64,000 nucleotides of DNA from Streptomyces aidingensis (GTDB taxonomy: Bacteria; Actinomycetota; Actinomycetes; Streptomycetales; Streptomycetaceae), in contig NZ_FOLM01000020.1 of assembly GCF_900112355.1 (NCBI RefSeq), positions 25,724 to 89,723 of the forward strand, given 5' to 3'. A program made the position numbers and the translations under genes. Every line of letters begins with the position of its first letter. The first letter of the stretch is position 1. A model generated the notes under the pieces. The model was given only the letters and a program-made list of their open reading frames with translations, did not search any database and was not told where the DNA came from. Below, piece after piece: positions 26,218-34,731 of this stretch.

Positions 26218-26706
26218 TCACGCCGACGGCCGGTCGGCGGCCATCAGGCCGAGCGCCAGACGGACCACGTCCGGCGGCGCGCATTCCAGTCCGGACTGGT
26301 CGGTCCAGCCGCCTCCGGGCCGGGCGACGGACTCACGCACCCAGCAGGCGTCGGCGCGGAGCTGGATGACGACGACCCGGCGGCCGAGGCGGGAGAGCTG
26401 CCGCGCCGGATAGGCGTGGGTGGTCAGATAGACATCCGCGCGAGTGGCCAGGGCAGTGGTGAGCTCCCTCCAGACCGGTACGGCCAGGTGCTCGTCACCG
26501 GTCACCAGCAGCACCGTACGCGTGGCACCGCTCACTGGGCGGACACATTCCGGGGGCGGGGCGGCAGCGCCAGGGTCAGGGCCAGGGCCGCCTCCGGACA
26601 TGGCGGCGACGGCGGACGCCTGGTAGATCAGGGCACCGCAGTTCCGGCAGTGCCGGTTACCGGTCAGGAGGTCGGTGGCCAGTTCTCCCGTGTGCGGACA
26701 GCGCAC
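26218..26706 (-). CDS. Hypothetical protein with N-terminal zinc-ribbon-like motif
   Basis: The product is 162 aa. GTG 26706 begins one base after the stop of the upstream gene, so translation is coupled. Residues 3-25 contain CPHTG and CRNCGALIY, a possible zinc site. A Gly/Pro linker is followed by a domain with LLVTGDEHLAVPVWREL, DVYLTTHAYPARQLS and VVVIQLRADACWVRES. The pattern resembles small Streptomyces proteins that accompany XRE-DUF397 genes. There are no catalytic residues I can name. Confidence 0.7.
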   Translation of the reverse strand: MRCPHTGELATDLLTGNRHCRNCGALIYQASAVAAMSGGGPGPDPGAAAPPPECVRPVSGATRTVLLVTGDEHLAVPVWRELTTALATRADVYLTTHAYPARQLSRLGRRVVVIQLRADACWVRESVARPGGGWTDQSGLECAPPDVVRLALGLMAADRPSA

Positions 26707-26707
26707 G

Positions 26708-27037
26708 TCATGCCCCGCTCTCCCGGCCGTCGCCCTCCTCGTCGTCCAGCGGATGCGCGGCGAGTGCGTCGAGCAGGCGCCGGCTGACGCCCACCCGCTG
26801 CGCGGCCAGCGACAGCGCCGCCGAGAGCAGCGCCGCCCCTTCCCGGCTCAGCGGCGGCAGGATGATCAGCGGCGCGCCTTCCGCACAGCCGGTCGCGGTG
26901 ACCTGGTGAGGTGAGATGCGGAAGTAGCCGAGCCGCTGGTTGAGCACGGCCACCAGGGCCGCCGTGTCCGGCGGCCCGGCGGCCCCGCTGCCGTCGCCGT
27001 CGCCGTCGCCCGGGTGCGTTGTGGTCCGGTCGGTCAT
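26708..27037 (-). CDS. Small hypothetical protein, first gene of a minus-strand pair
   Basis: The product is 109 aa. After a disordered Asp/Gly-rich start (about residues 1-25) it has a compact helical part: AALVAVLNQRLGYFRISPHQ, TATGCAEGAPLIILPPLSRE and GAALLSAALSLAAQRVGVSR. No family is recognised. It is coupled to the zinc-ribbon-like gene and is divergent from the XRE regulator across 303 bp, so the three genes may form one regulatory unit. Confidence 0.7.
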   Translation of the reverse strand: MTDRTTTHPGDGDGDGSGAAGPPDTAALVAVLNQRLGYFRISPHQVTATGCAEGAPLIILPPLSREGAALLSAALSLAAQRVGVSRRLLDALAAHPLDDEEGDGRESGA

Positions 27038-27340
27038 CTGCTGTCCCGTCTGGAGAGATCGGCCCGTTCACCACGGTCACTTCTACGGCAGCCCGCGTCC
27101 CGGCAGCATCCCGGAAGGCGCCTTTCGCCCAGACCGCATGAACTGTTCTGACCAGCCCCGGGAGACGGCGGCCCCCTCCCACGCCCGGTCGGTGGTCACC
27201 AGTAAGGGATTCGAACGCATTCGCGATGGGTATTTCTGTGCGAACAGCCGGTGATGCAGCGGCAGTTGGTGCACCTTGGGCTCGGACAGGTTGGTGTGGT
27301 TCTCGAACCACGTGCGCGAAGGCGCGAAAGGGGCGCACCC
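27038..27340. other. Divergent intergenic region
   Basis: Contains the opposing promoters for the minus-strand pair and the XRE gene. The middle part (about 27170-27260) is noticeably less G+C-rich than the surroundings. I see no gene and no long inverted repeat. Confidence 0.5.
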
Positions 27341-28186
27341 GTGGCTGATGCCCAGCACGTCGACAAGTCACAGTTGGGGCCGAGAGAGATGATCGTGCGG
27401 CGGATCATCGAACACCGCGAGGCACGCGGCCTGAGCCAGGGAGCGCTGGCCCGCTTCATCGGCTACCCGCAGCCGTACCTGTCCGCGATCGAGACCGGAA
27501 AACGAACCCTGACCGACGGCGTCGCCGAAGCCCTGGACAAACACCTCGGCACGCACGGCGAATTCGTCGCCCTCCTGGAGATGGCCCGCAAACTGCTGAT
27601 CGAGCCCGGCGCCCGGGAGATCGTGAGCCAGGAGACGAAGGCCGAGCGTATCCGGGTCTTCACCAGCAGCGTCATCCCGGGGTTGTTGCAGACCGAGGAC
27701 TATGCCCGGGACTTGTTCCGCAAGGGCCTCCCACGCGACTCGGACGAGGAGATCGAGGAGAAAGTCACCGAGCGGATCAGGCGGCACTCCAGGGTATTCG
27801 AAAAAGCCGATCCGCCTTTCTACCGAGCCGTTGTGGACGAGTCGGCACTTGCCCGGCCTGCCAGCTCAAACAAGGTCATGGCGGCACAATTGCGCGCGAT
27901 TCTCTCTTATCAGAATCAACCTCGCATCAAGGTGGCCGTGTTGCCCTTCGGCGCACGCGTTCACGGGATGCAGGGCGGTAGCCTCGTACTGCTGGACCTT
28001 GCGGACGGCGGTACCGTGGCTCTGGTGGAAAGCTTCCGCACCGGCCAGGCGATCGAGACTCCCCGGATCGTGGTGGAGTACGAGGAGCTGTTTGAGACAG
28101 TGCAGTCCCAGGCGCTTTCGGCGGAGGAATCCAACGCACTCATTACCAAGTACCTCAAGGAATATGCCGATGAAGCCAGTGAGTGA
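27341..28186 (+). CDS. XRE-family regulator with DUF5753
   Basis: The product is 281 aa. GTG 27341 is preferred because AAAGGGG lies eight bases upstream; an earlier in-frame start would add an unlikely Arg-rich leader. The helix-turn-helix is at about residues 14-70 (IEHREARGLSQGALARFIGY, PQPYLSAIETGKRTL). The rest is the DUF5753 domain found in hundreds of Streptomyces paralogues, with VIPGLLQTEDYAR, QPRIKVAVLPFGARVHGMQG and FETVQSQALSAEES. The DUF397 gene overlaps its 3' end, the classic arrangement. Known homologues such as BldB/WhiJ-type pairs influence development and secondary metabolism. Confidence 0.93.
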   Translation: MADAQHVDKSQLGPREMIVRRIIEHREARGLSQGALARFIGYPQPYLSAIETGKRTLTDGVAEALDKHLGTHGEFVALLEMARKLLIEPGAREIVSQETKAERIRVFTSSVIPGLLQTEDYARDLFRKGLPRDSDEEIEEKVTERIRRHSRVFEKADPPFYRAVVDESALARPASSNKVMAAQLRAILSYQNQPRIKVAVLPFGARVHGMQGGSLVLLDLADGGTVALVESFRTGQAIETPRIVVEYEELFETVQSQALSAEESNALITKYLKEYADEASE

Positions 28187-28358
28187 AGCCCTGTGGCGCA
28201 AATCGTCCTACAGCGGCTCGGAGAACGGAGCCTGCCTTGAGGTCCGTGACGACAGTCCCGGAGCCGTGCCCGTGCGTGACAGCAAGGCCCCTGATGCGGC
28301 GCACCTGATAATCCCGGCCGCGTCCTGGCAAGCTTTCGTCAACTTCTCCAAGGACTGA
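28170..28358 (+). CDS. DUF397 protein
   Basis: A 62-aa protein starts at ATG 28170, overlapping the XRE gene by 17 bp; a GTG three codons later is also possible. It has the full DUF397 signature: LWRKSSYSGSENGACLEV, VPVRDSKAPD and WQAFVNFSKD. DUF397 proteins are partners, probably antagonists, of the XRE-DUF5753 regulator encoded just upstream, similar to a toxin-antitoxin-like pair without a proven toxin. A hairpin with 8-bp arms GCGCCACC/GGTGGCGC (28367-28400) follows the stop and may terminate both genes. Confidence 0.92.
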   Translation: MKPVSEALWRKSSYSGSENGACLEVRDDSPGAVPVRDSKAPDAAHLIIPAASWQAFVNFSKD

Positions 28359-28445
28359 GCCCCGTGGCGCCACCACACCCGGCACGGGGGCCGGTGGCGC
28401 ACAACGCACCGCTCGTCGATGCCGGGTTCCCGCGCGACGATCGTC

Positions 28446-28967
28446 TCAGCCCAGGCGGTTGGTCTCGCGCGGTCGGCGCCGCTCGGCGGCGTCGTCCCGG
28501 AGGCGGGCGCGGAGCCCGGGGGTGAGCAGGTGACCGGCGCGGCCGACGAACAGGGCCATGTGGTAGGTCACGAGAGACATGTCGGCGTCGGGGTCGGTGT
28601 GCACGCCGAGGAGTGAGCCGTCGCTGATGCCCATCACCAGCAGGCAGCCGGATTCCATGGCCACCAGGGTCTGCCGGACCCGGCCGGCCTCCATCATCCG
28701 GGCCGCGCCCAGGGTGAGGCTGGCCAGGCCCGCGACCACGGTGGCCAGATCGGCGGTCGCCTCGCGGGGTGAGCGGGGGCGGGGGGCGGCGGTGGGCCGC
28801 TGCGGCGCGGAGGAGAGCAGCGGCAGGCCGTCGGCGGAGACCACGGCCACCGACCGCAGCCCCGGGACCTCGGCCACCAGCCGGGTGAGCAGGCGGCGCA
28901 GTTCGCCGGTGCCCGGCGCCGGACGGCCGGCGGCGGGCTCGGAAAGGACGGGGGGCTGAGTGGTCAC
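28446..28967 (-). CDS. Roadblock/LC7 protein (CvnB-like)
   Basis: The product is 173 aa. GTG 28967 overlaps the kinase stop by 4 bp (GTGA), so it is chosen over an upstream in-frame ATG. The Roadblock fold is visible: ELRRLLTRLVAEVPGLRSV, VVSADGLPLLSSA, ARMMEAGRVRQTLVAMESGC and LLVMGISDGSLLGVHTDP. In Streptomyces conservons this protein works with a CvnA-type kinase, a DUF742 protein and a Ras-like GTPase at the membrane. The DUF742 and GTPase genes are missing here, so this is a shortened conservon. Confidence 0.9.
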   Translation of the reverse strand: MTTQPPVLSEPAAGRPAPGTGELRRLLTRLVAEVPGLRSVAVVSADGLPLLSSAPQRPTAAPRPRSPREATADLATVVAGLASLTLGAARMMEAGRVRQTLVAMESGCLLVMGISDGSLLGVHTDPDADMSLVTYHMALFVGRAGHLLTPGLRARLRDDAAERRRPRETNRLG

Positions 28968-31639
28968 GGCTGCGCCTCCTCCTCCGCGGCGGCGGCCCGC
29001 TCTCCCGCGCGGGCCCCGCGGGTGAAGCCTTCCAGCTGCGCCCGCAGCGCCGCCCGGTCCCGCTGCCGGACCGGGATGTGCGGCGCCGCCGGGGCGGTGG
29101 CCGGGGGCGGGGCCGGGTCCTGCCCGTCCCATTCCGCCAACGGCTCGGCCGGCGCACGGTCATGTTCCACGGCGGGCTCGGCGACCGGCCCGGCCACGGG
29201 TTCGGCGACCGGCTCGGCCGGCTCCTCCGCCGGCCACCGCGGCCCCGGGTCCGAGGTCGCGGCCCCACCGGGATCGCTCCCGCCCGCCGGCTCCGCGGCG
29301 GCGTCGATCCCGGCATCCGGCACCGGCAGCGGGTCCGGCCCGGCCGGGGCGGCATCCGGCGGCGACGGCAGGTCCGGCATCACCGGGGCGTCGATCCCGG
29401 CACCCGGCGGCGGCCACGGGGCCGGGGCGGCGTCCGCAGGGCCGGTTGCGGGGGTGGCGGGGGCGGCGCCGGTGGTCCAGAGGGTGTCGGCCGGCTCGGC
29501 CGGAACGGCGGCGACGGCGGCGACGGCGGCCGGGTCTTGCGCTTCCGGATCGGTCGCCAGGACGAGCGCCGGGGGGAGGATCACCTCGGCGGCGATGCCG
29601 CCCTCCGCCCGCAGCCGCAGCGAGACGTGCAGCCCGTGCCGGGCGACCAGCCGCGCCACCGTGTACATCCCCATGCCGATGCCCGGGTCGCCGTCCGCGC
29701 CCGGCGGCGGGATGTCGCCCGGTTCGGCCAGGCGTTCGTTCAGCTCGGCCAGCCGGGCGCCGGTCATGCCGATGCCCTCGTCCGTCACCAGCAGCGCGGC
29801 CCCGCCGTCCGGCCGGGTCCGGCCGGCCAGTCCGACCCGGGCATGCGGCGGGGAGAAGGCGGTGGCGTTGTCCAGCAGTTCGGCCAGCAGATGGCTGATG
29901 TCCCGGACCGCGAAGCCCTCGATCAGCAGCTCCGGCACCGGCTGGTCTATCTCGACCAGCTCGTAGCGTTCTATCTCGCTCACCGCCGCCCGCAGCACGT
30001 CCACCAGCGGCAGCGGCCGGTCCGGGGGCGCGGGCCGCTCGGCTCCGGCCAGCAGCAGCAGATTCTCGCCGTGCCGCCGCACCCGGGCGGCCAGATGGTC
30101 CAGGGAGAACAGGGTGGCCAGATGGTCCGGGTCGGTCTCGTGCTGCTCCAGCCGCTCCAGCACCGCCAGTTGCTCCGCCGCCAGGGCCAGGATGCGGTCC
30201 GCGTGGTGCGCGAAGGTGCCGTGCACCGCGCCGTGCAGGGCGGCCAGCCGGCGGGACAGTTCCTGCTGCTCGGTCAGCAGCCGCTGCCGCTCGGCGGTCA
30301 GCCGGTGGTGTTCCTCGTGCAGGTCGCCGCGGTCGGCGGTGGCCTCGCCGGCCTCCCGCTGCAGCGTCACCGCCCGCGCGTGCAGGGCGTTGACGGCCGC
30401 GATCACCTCGGCGAACTCGTCGTTCCGGCCGATGTAGCGGACCGGTTCCTGGCCGGCCGGGTCGGAGGCCACCCGGCGGGTGCCCAGCCGCACCACGGCC
30501 AGCGGCCGGGTCAGCGAGCGCGCGGTGGCCACGCTGATGCCGGCCGCCAGCAGCACCGCCGCCGCCACCAGCGCCACCCGGAGCTGGAGCGCGGTCAGAT
30601 CGTCCGCCCGCAGCTCCCGCAGGTTCTCGGTCTGCCGGCCGACCAGTGAGGCCAGTACCCCGCGCTGGAGTTCGGTGCGGGCCGCGAGCGCCGCGGCGAC
30701 CTGCTCGGCGCCCGCCTCCCGCAGCTCCGCGGCGGGTGCCGCGCCCGGCGCGGCGGTGAACGCCTGGAGGTATCCGGCGGCGGCGGCGGCCTCCGGGCCG
30801 GTGACCGTGGTGTCGTAGACGTCCTGGCCGCGTGCCCCGCCGGTGGTGGCGAAGTCGGCCAGCGCCGCCTCCTCCCGGGCCCGGGCCCGCTGGGCGCCCT
30901 GCACCAGCTCCGGCTGGTCGCCGCCGAGCAGCAGCGCGGCGGCCAGCAGGCCGCGGGTGGCGGCCGAGGCGTCCACGGCGCGGGCCAGGTCGGGCAGGGC
31001 GCCGGAGACCGGGTCCGCGGCCCGCTCCGGCCGTTCCCGGCTCACCGAGCGGGTCACCGCGTCGAGCTGCGTGATGATCAGGGAGTAGGCGTCATGCACC
31101 GCCAGGGGCCCGGCATCGCCGGAGAGCGCCTGCTCACGGGTGTCGGCCAGCGTTTCCAGCCGGCGCAGCAGCGGGGCGGGGGCGTCCGCGCGGAGTTCGT
31201 CGACGCGGCGGTCCGAGCGTGACCGGACGGACGGGTCCAGGGCCGCGGCCGGGTCGGGGGACGGCCCGGCGAGGGCGATCACCAGGGTGTCGCGTTCCTC
31301 GGCCAGGGCGTGCGCCAGGGAGACCGCGCGCTCGGCGAGTTCGGCGTCCTCCACCAGTTGCTGAGCGCCCATCAGACTGCGGGCGGCGGAGTAGACCGTG
31401 GGGGCGCCGACGGCGGTCACGGCCAGCGAGGTCAGGGCCACGCTGAGGACCAGGCGGCTGCGTACCGAGGAACGCCGGCCCCGGGCGGCGGCGGGCGGTC
31501 CGCCGGCGGCTTCTCCGGCGGCGGGCGCCGCGGATGTCCCCGTGGTTCCGGCCGTTCCGGCGGTTCCTGCCGCGTTCGCCGCAGCCGGTGAAGAGTCCGT
31601 CGGTTCGGGCGCCGAATCCGGCCGTGTGGTCTTGGGCAC
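28964..31639 (-). CDS. Conservon-type sensor histidine kinase (CvnA-like)
   Basis: An 891-aa membrane protein. A disordered Ala/Pro head (residues 1-55) precedes TM1 (about 62-85), an extracytoplasmic helical sensor domain, TM2 (about 348-368) and a HAMP segment (ARSLTRPLAVVRLGTRRVAS). Residues 420-690 form a coiled coil plus GHKL ATPase, with LFSLDHLAARVRRHGENLLL, N-box ELLDNATAFSPP and G-box DEGIGMTG. The last 200 residues are a Pro/Ala/Glu-rich tail, and the final part contains RQRDRAALRAQLEGFTRGAR. This matches CvnA proteins, which signal through Roadblock and GTPase partners. The CvnB-like gene overlaps its stop. Confidence 0.9.
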   Translation of the reverse strand: MPKTTRPDSAPEPTDSSPAAANAAGTAGTAGTTGTSAAPAAGEAAGGPPAAARGRRSSVRSRLVLSVALTSLAVTAVGAPTVYSAARSLMGAQQLVEDAELAERAVSLAHALAEERDTLVIALAGPSPDPAAALDPSVRSRSDRRVDELRADAPAPLLRRLETLADTREQALSGDAGPLAVHDAYSLIITQLDAVTRSVSRERPERAADPVSGALPDLARAVDASAATRGLLAAALLLGGDQPELVQGAQRARAREEAALADFATTGGARGQDVYDTTVTGPEAAAAAGYLQAFTAAPGAAPAAELREAGAEQVAAALAARTELQRGVLASLVGRQTENLRELRADDLTALQLRVALVAAAVLLAAGISVATARSLTRPLAVVRLGTRRVASDPAGQEPVRYIGRNDEFAEVIAAVNALHARAVTLQREAGEATADRGDLHEEHHRLTAERQRLLTEQQELSRRLAALHGAVHGTFAHHADRILALAAEQLAVLERLEQHETDPDHLATLFSLDHLAARVRRHGENLLLLAGAERPAPPDRPLPLVDVLRAAVSEIERYELVEIDQPVPELLIEGFAVRDISHLLAELLDNATAFSPPHARVGLAGRTRPDGGAALLVTDEGIGMTGARLAELNERLAEPGDIPPPGADGDPGIGMGMYTVARLVARHGLHVSLRLRAEGGIAAEVILPPALVLATDPEAQDPAAVAAVAAVPAEPADTLWTTGAAPATPATGPADAAPAPWPPPGAGIDAPVMPDLPSPPDAAPAGPDPLPVPDAGIDAAAEPAGGSDPGGAATSDPGPRWPAEEPAEPVAEPVAGPVAEPAVEHDRAPAEPLAEWDGQDPAPPPATAPAAPHIPVRQRDRAALRAQLEGFTRGARAGERAAAAEEEAQP

Positions 31640-32074
31640 CTGTGCTCACATTCTGTCCCGGCCGGGCCCGGCGGCCCGGCCCGTCCCGGCGAACCTCCCA
31701 GCTCACAAGGGCGGGAGGGGCCGTCCGGGCCGGCTCACGAGGGGACCCGGACACGGACGCGCGCAGCTTACTGCACCATTCTCCGGGCCGTTTCTACGGC
31801 TTTCGGGCGCGGATCGCCAACGCGGCCCGGCCGAACTGGATTTCCGTCGCGACTCCTGGCAAGATCCGCGCCCGCACCGCCCGCCGGCGCCGCCGCTCCC
31901 CCGGTCACCCGGGCCGCCGCCGGCCCGGCCGGACGCCCGCGCGCCCGCCGCTCGTCGCACGCCGGTTCCGCGCCGCGCGGCGCGCTCCCCGTCCGCCGCG
32001 CCCGGTCCGGATGCGGCGGACGCTCCCCGGCGCGCTCCGCGGAACCGTCCGCCGGCGGCGGCACACTGAGGCGC
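31640..32074. other. Divergent intergenic region
   Basis: 435 bp separate the conservon kinase from the PPM-like gene and must contain both promoters. No gene with a credible ribosome site is present. The half nearest the phosphatase gene is composed of C/G runs without a clear inverted repeat. Confidence 0.5.
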
Positions 32075-32878
32075 ATGCGCTGCGAATGGGTTACCGAGCC
32101 CCGGAGTGACGGCCATCCCAACGACGACTACGCCGCGACCGCCGCCCCCGCACCGGGCCGCGGCGGCACCGTGGTGCTGCTGGACGGGGTCAGCACCCGG
32201 CCCGGCGAGAGCACCGGCTGCGGGCACGGCACGCCCTGGTACACCGCCCGGCTGGGCGGCGCGCTGCTGCACCGCTGCGGCTCCCGGCCGGACCTGCCGC
32301 TCACGGAATGCCTGGTCCAGGCCATTGACGAAACCGCACGCGGACACGGCGACGGGTGTGAGCTTTCTCACCCTCGCACCCCGCAGGCCACCGTGGTGGC
32401 GGCCCGCTGGGACGCCACGGCCGTCGAGTATCTGGTGCTGTGCGACTCGGTGCTGCTGATCCAGCGGACCGACGGCCGGGTGCTGCCGGTGCTCGACACC
32501 CGGCTGGACGAGGTCTGGGCGGCGGCCCGGACCGCCGTCCCGTACGGGGAGCGCGCGGCCTTCATCGAGGCGCGGCGCAACGCCGAGGACGGCTTCTTCA
32601 CCGCCGCGGCCGACCCGTCCGTTGCGCACCGGGCGGTGACCGGCACGCTGCCCCGTGCCGGGGTGCGGGCGCTGGCGGCGCTGACCGACGGCGCCTCCCG
32701 CTGGACCGAGGTGTTCCGGCTCGGGGACTGGGAGGCGCTGTTCGCGGTGCTCGCCGAGAAGGGCCCGCGGGAGGTGATCGCCCAGGTCCGGGCGGCCGAG
32801 CGGGCCGATCCGTCGTGCACCGCCTTTCCGCGCGGCAAGATCCACGACGATGCCACGGCGGCGCTGGCCGAGCTCTGA
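32075..32878 (+). CDS. PPM/PP2C-like phosphatase-domain protein
   Basis: A 267-aa protein with the order of short motifs expected for metal-dependent PPM phosphatases: an N-terminal acidic pair in NDDYAATAA, the strand VVLLDGVST, a central TPQATVVAARWD, then VRALAALTDGASRWTE and a final acidic pair in GKIHDDATAALAEL. These Asp residues would bind Mn or Mg. It lacks the extra stalk or sensor domains of SpoIIE-type proteins and looks cytoplasmic. It could be a divergent or inactive family member. Its neighbours do not reveal a substrate. Confidence 0.75.
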   Translation: MRCEWVTEPRSDGHPNDDYAATAAPAPGRGGTVVLLDGVSTRPGESTGCGHGTPWYTARLGGALLHRCGSRPDLPLTECLVQAIDETARGHGDGCELSHPRTPQATVVAARWDATAVEYLVLCDSVLLIQRTDGRVLPVLDTRLDEVWAAARTAVPYGERAAFIEARRNAEDGFFTAAADPSVAHRAVTGTLPRAGVRALAALTDGASRWTEVFRLGDWEALFAVLAEKGPREVIAQVRAAERADPSCTAFPRGKIHDDATAALAEL

Positions 32879-32987
32879 GCGGCCGGGCGCCGGGCGGCGG
32901 GCGGCGGGGGCGCGCCGTCCCGCGGGCCGAAGTGCCCGGGGCGCGCCGGGCGTTATTGCCGTGCCGGAGGGCGGCGGCCGGGACAGG

Positions 32988-33758
32988 ATGAACCGCATGG
33001 TTCAGCAGCCGCACGACTCCCTCTCGCCGCTTCCGCCCCCGCTCCCGCCGGCCCCGGCAGCCGCCGGCCCCGCCGCGCCCGGGCCGCCCGAAGTGCTGGA
33101 CCGGCGGCCGGGTCCGCACGGCGAGGTGGTGCTGCGGCGCCGGGACGGCCGGTACGAAATCATCGCCAACGGCTGCTTTCTGATGGACACCTCCGACGGT
33201 CGCTCCGAACGCCTGCTGGTGCGCGCCGCGCTGGCGGCGGTGGACGGCGCGCCCGGCCCCGCCCGGCCGGCTCCGTCGCTGCTCATCGGCGGTCTGGGCG
33301 TCGGCTTCTCGCTCACCGAGGCGGTGTCCGAGCCGCGCTGGGGCGCCATCACCGTGGTCGAACGGGAGCCCGCGGTGATCGACTGGCACCGGTCCGGACC
33401 ACTGAACCCGCTGACCGCCGACGCCCTCGCCGACCCGCGCACCACCGTGGTGCACTCCGGCCTGCTGGAGCATCTGCGCGCCCCGGGACCGCGCTACGAC
33501 GTGCTCTGCCTGGACATCGACAACGGCCCGGACTGGACGGTGACCGAGGACAACGGCAGCCTGTATTCGCCGTCCGGCCTGATTACCTGCCGGTTCAGGC
33601 TGACGCCGGGCGGCGTCCTTGCCGTATGGTCGGCAGCACCGTCCAGCAGGTTCGAACATGCCTTGGTGAACGCCGGTTTCCGGGATGTCCGCACCGCGCT
33701 GGTACCGGTACCGCGAGGCGTCCCGGATGCCGTGCATCTGGGCACCCGAGCGGCATAG
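32988..33758 (+). CDS. Spermidine synthase-like methyltransferase-fold protein
   Basis: The product is 256 aa. ATG 32988 is the first start after GGACAGG; a GTG at 32961 is possible. A Pro-rich N-terminus leads to a domain with HGEVVLRRRDGRYEIIANG, the nucleotide-site motif SLLIGGLGVGFSLTEAVSE, an acidic strand end in ITVVEREPAVIDWH, and YDVLCLDIDNGPDW. This is the pattern of spermidine synthase-like proteins that keep the Rossmann fold but often lack the polyamine gate. It lies upstream of a two-component system and Kgd, an order I recall from Streptomyces core chromosomes. A role outside polyamine synthesis is likely. Confidence 0.8.
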   Translation: MNRMVQQPHDSLSPLPPPLPPAPAAAGPAAPGPPEVLDRRPGPHGEVVLRRRDGRYEIIANGCFLMDTSDGRSERLLVRAALAAVDGAPGPARPAPSLLIGGLGVGFSLTEAVSEPRWGAITVVEREPAVIDWHRSGPLNPLTADALADPRTTVVHSGLLEHLRAPGPRYDVLCLDIDNGPDWTVTEDNGSLYSPSGLITCRFRLTPGGVLAVWSAAPSSRFEHALVNAGFRDVRTALVPVPRGVPDAVHLGTRAA

Positions 33759-33897
33759 CCCGGGCACCATCCGGGGATCTACGCTGCTCCCAGCGCCGTC
33801 GGGCCCGAACGGAAGGGGCCTCCCGGCGTCCACAACCTGAGGAATGCCAGACCAGCCGACTGGCTCCGCAAGACATCTCCCGGGGGCGGGACACAAC

Positions 33898-34728
33898 ATG
33901 AATCAGACACATGGCAGTGCACGATCCGGCGGCGGCGGGGAGACCGACCCGCACGCACCGGAGAACGGGGAGCGCCAGCGCTACCCGGTCAGTACCGTGA
34001 CCACACCCGGCGCCCAGCGCCGGATCCTGGTCGTGGAGGATGACCCCACCATCCTGGAGGCCATAGCCACCCGGCTGCGCTCGGAAGGCTTTCTGGTGCA
34101 GACCGCGGCCGACGGCCCCGCCGCCGTCGACACCGCCGCGGCGTTCCAGCCGGACCTGCTGGTGCTGGATGTCATGCTCCCCGGTTACGACGGACTGGAG
34201 GTGTGCCGCCGGGTGCAGTCCCAGCGGCCCATCCCGGTGCTGATGCTCACCGCGCGCGACGACGAGACCGACATGCTGATCGGGCTCGGCGTGGGCGCGG
34301 ACGACTACATGACCAAGCCGTTCTCCATGCGCGAGCTGGTGGCCCGCACCCATGCCCTGCTGCGCCGGGTGGAACGGGCCGCGGCCGTGGCCACCGCCCC
34401 GGCCTCGCCGGGCCGGGTGATGCTGGGCGATCTGGAGATCGACCGCGCCCAGCGCCGCGTCCGGGCGGGCGGCAAGGACGTCCATCTCACCCCGACCGAG
34501 TTCGACCTGCTGCTCTGCCTGGCCCGCTCGCCGCGCGCGGTGCTCACCAGGGAGCAGTTGCTGGCCGATGTGTGGGACTGGGCGGACGCCTCCGGCACCC
34601 GCACGGTGGACAGCCACGTCAAGGCGCTGCGCCGGAAGATCGGCGCGGAGCGGATCCGTACCGTGCACGGTGTCGGCTACGCGCTGGAGACCTCGGCCAA
34701 CGGCGTCGGGCCGGCCGAAGGAGGCTGA
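33898..34728 (+). CDS. OmpR/PhoB-type response regulator
   Basis: The product is 276 aa. ATG 33898 gives a disordered leader of about 40 residues; GTG 33997 would give a more typical length. The receiver domain has RRILVVEDDPTILEA, the phosphorylated Asp in LLVLDVMLPGYDGLE (about residue 91), LMLTARDDE and the Lys in DDYMTKPFSMREL. The C-terminal winged helix (about 175-265) ends in TRTVDSHVKALRRKIGAE and HGVGYALE. The sensor kinase gene begins three bases after the stop, so the two form one operon and one signalling pair. Confidence 0.95.
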   Translation: MNQTHGSARSGGGGETDPHAPENGERQRYPVSTVTTPGAQRRILVVEDDPTILEAIATRLRSEGFLVQTAADGPAAVDTAAAFQPDLLVLDVMLPGYDGLEVCRRVQSQRPIPVLMLTARDDETDMLIGLGVGADDYMTKPFSMRELVARTHALLRRVERAAAVATAPASPGRVMLGDLEIDRAQRRVRAGGKDVHLTPTEFDLLLCLARSPRAVLTREQLLADVWDWADASGTRTVDSHVKALRRKIGAERIRTVHGVGYALETSANGVGPAEGG

Positions 34729-34731
34729 CGG

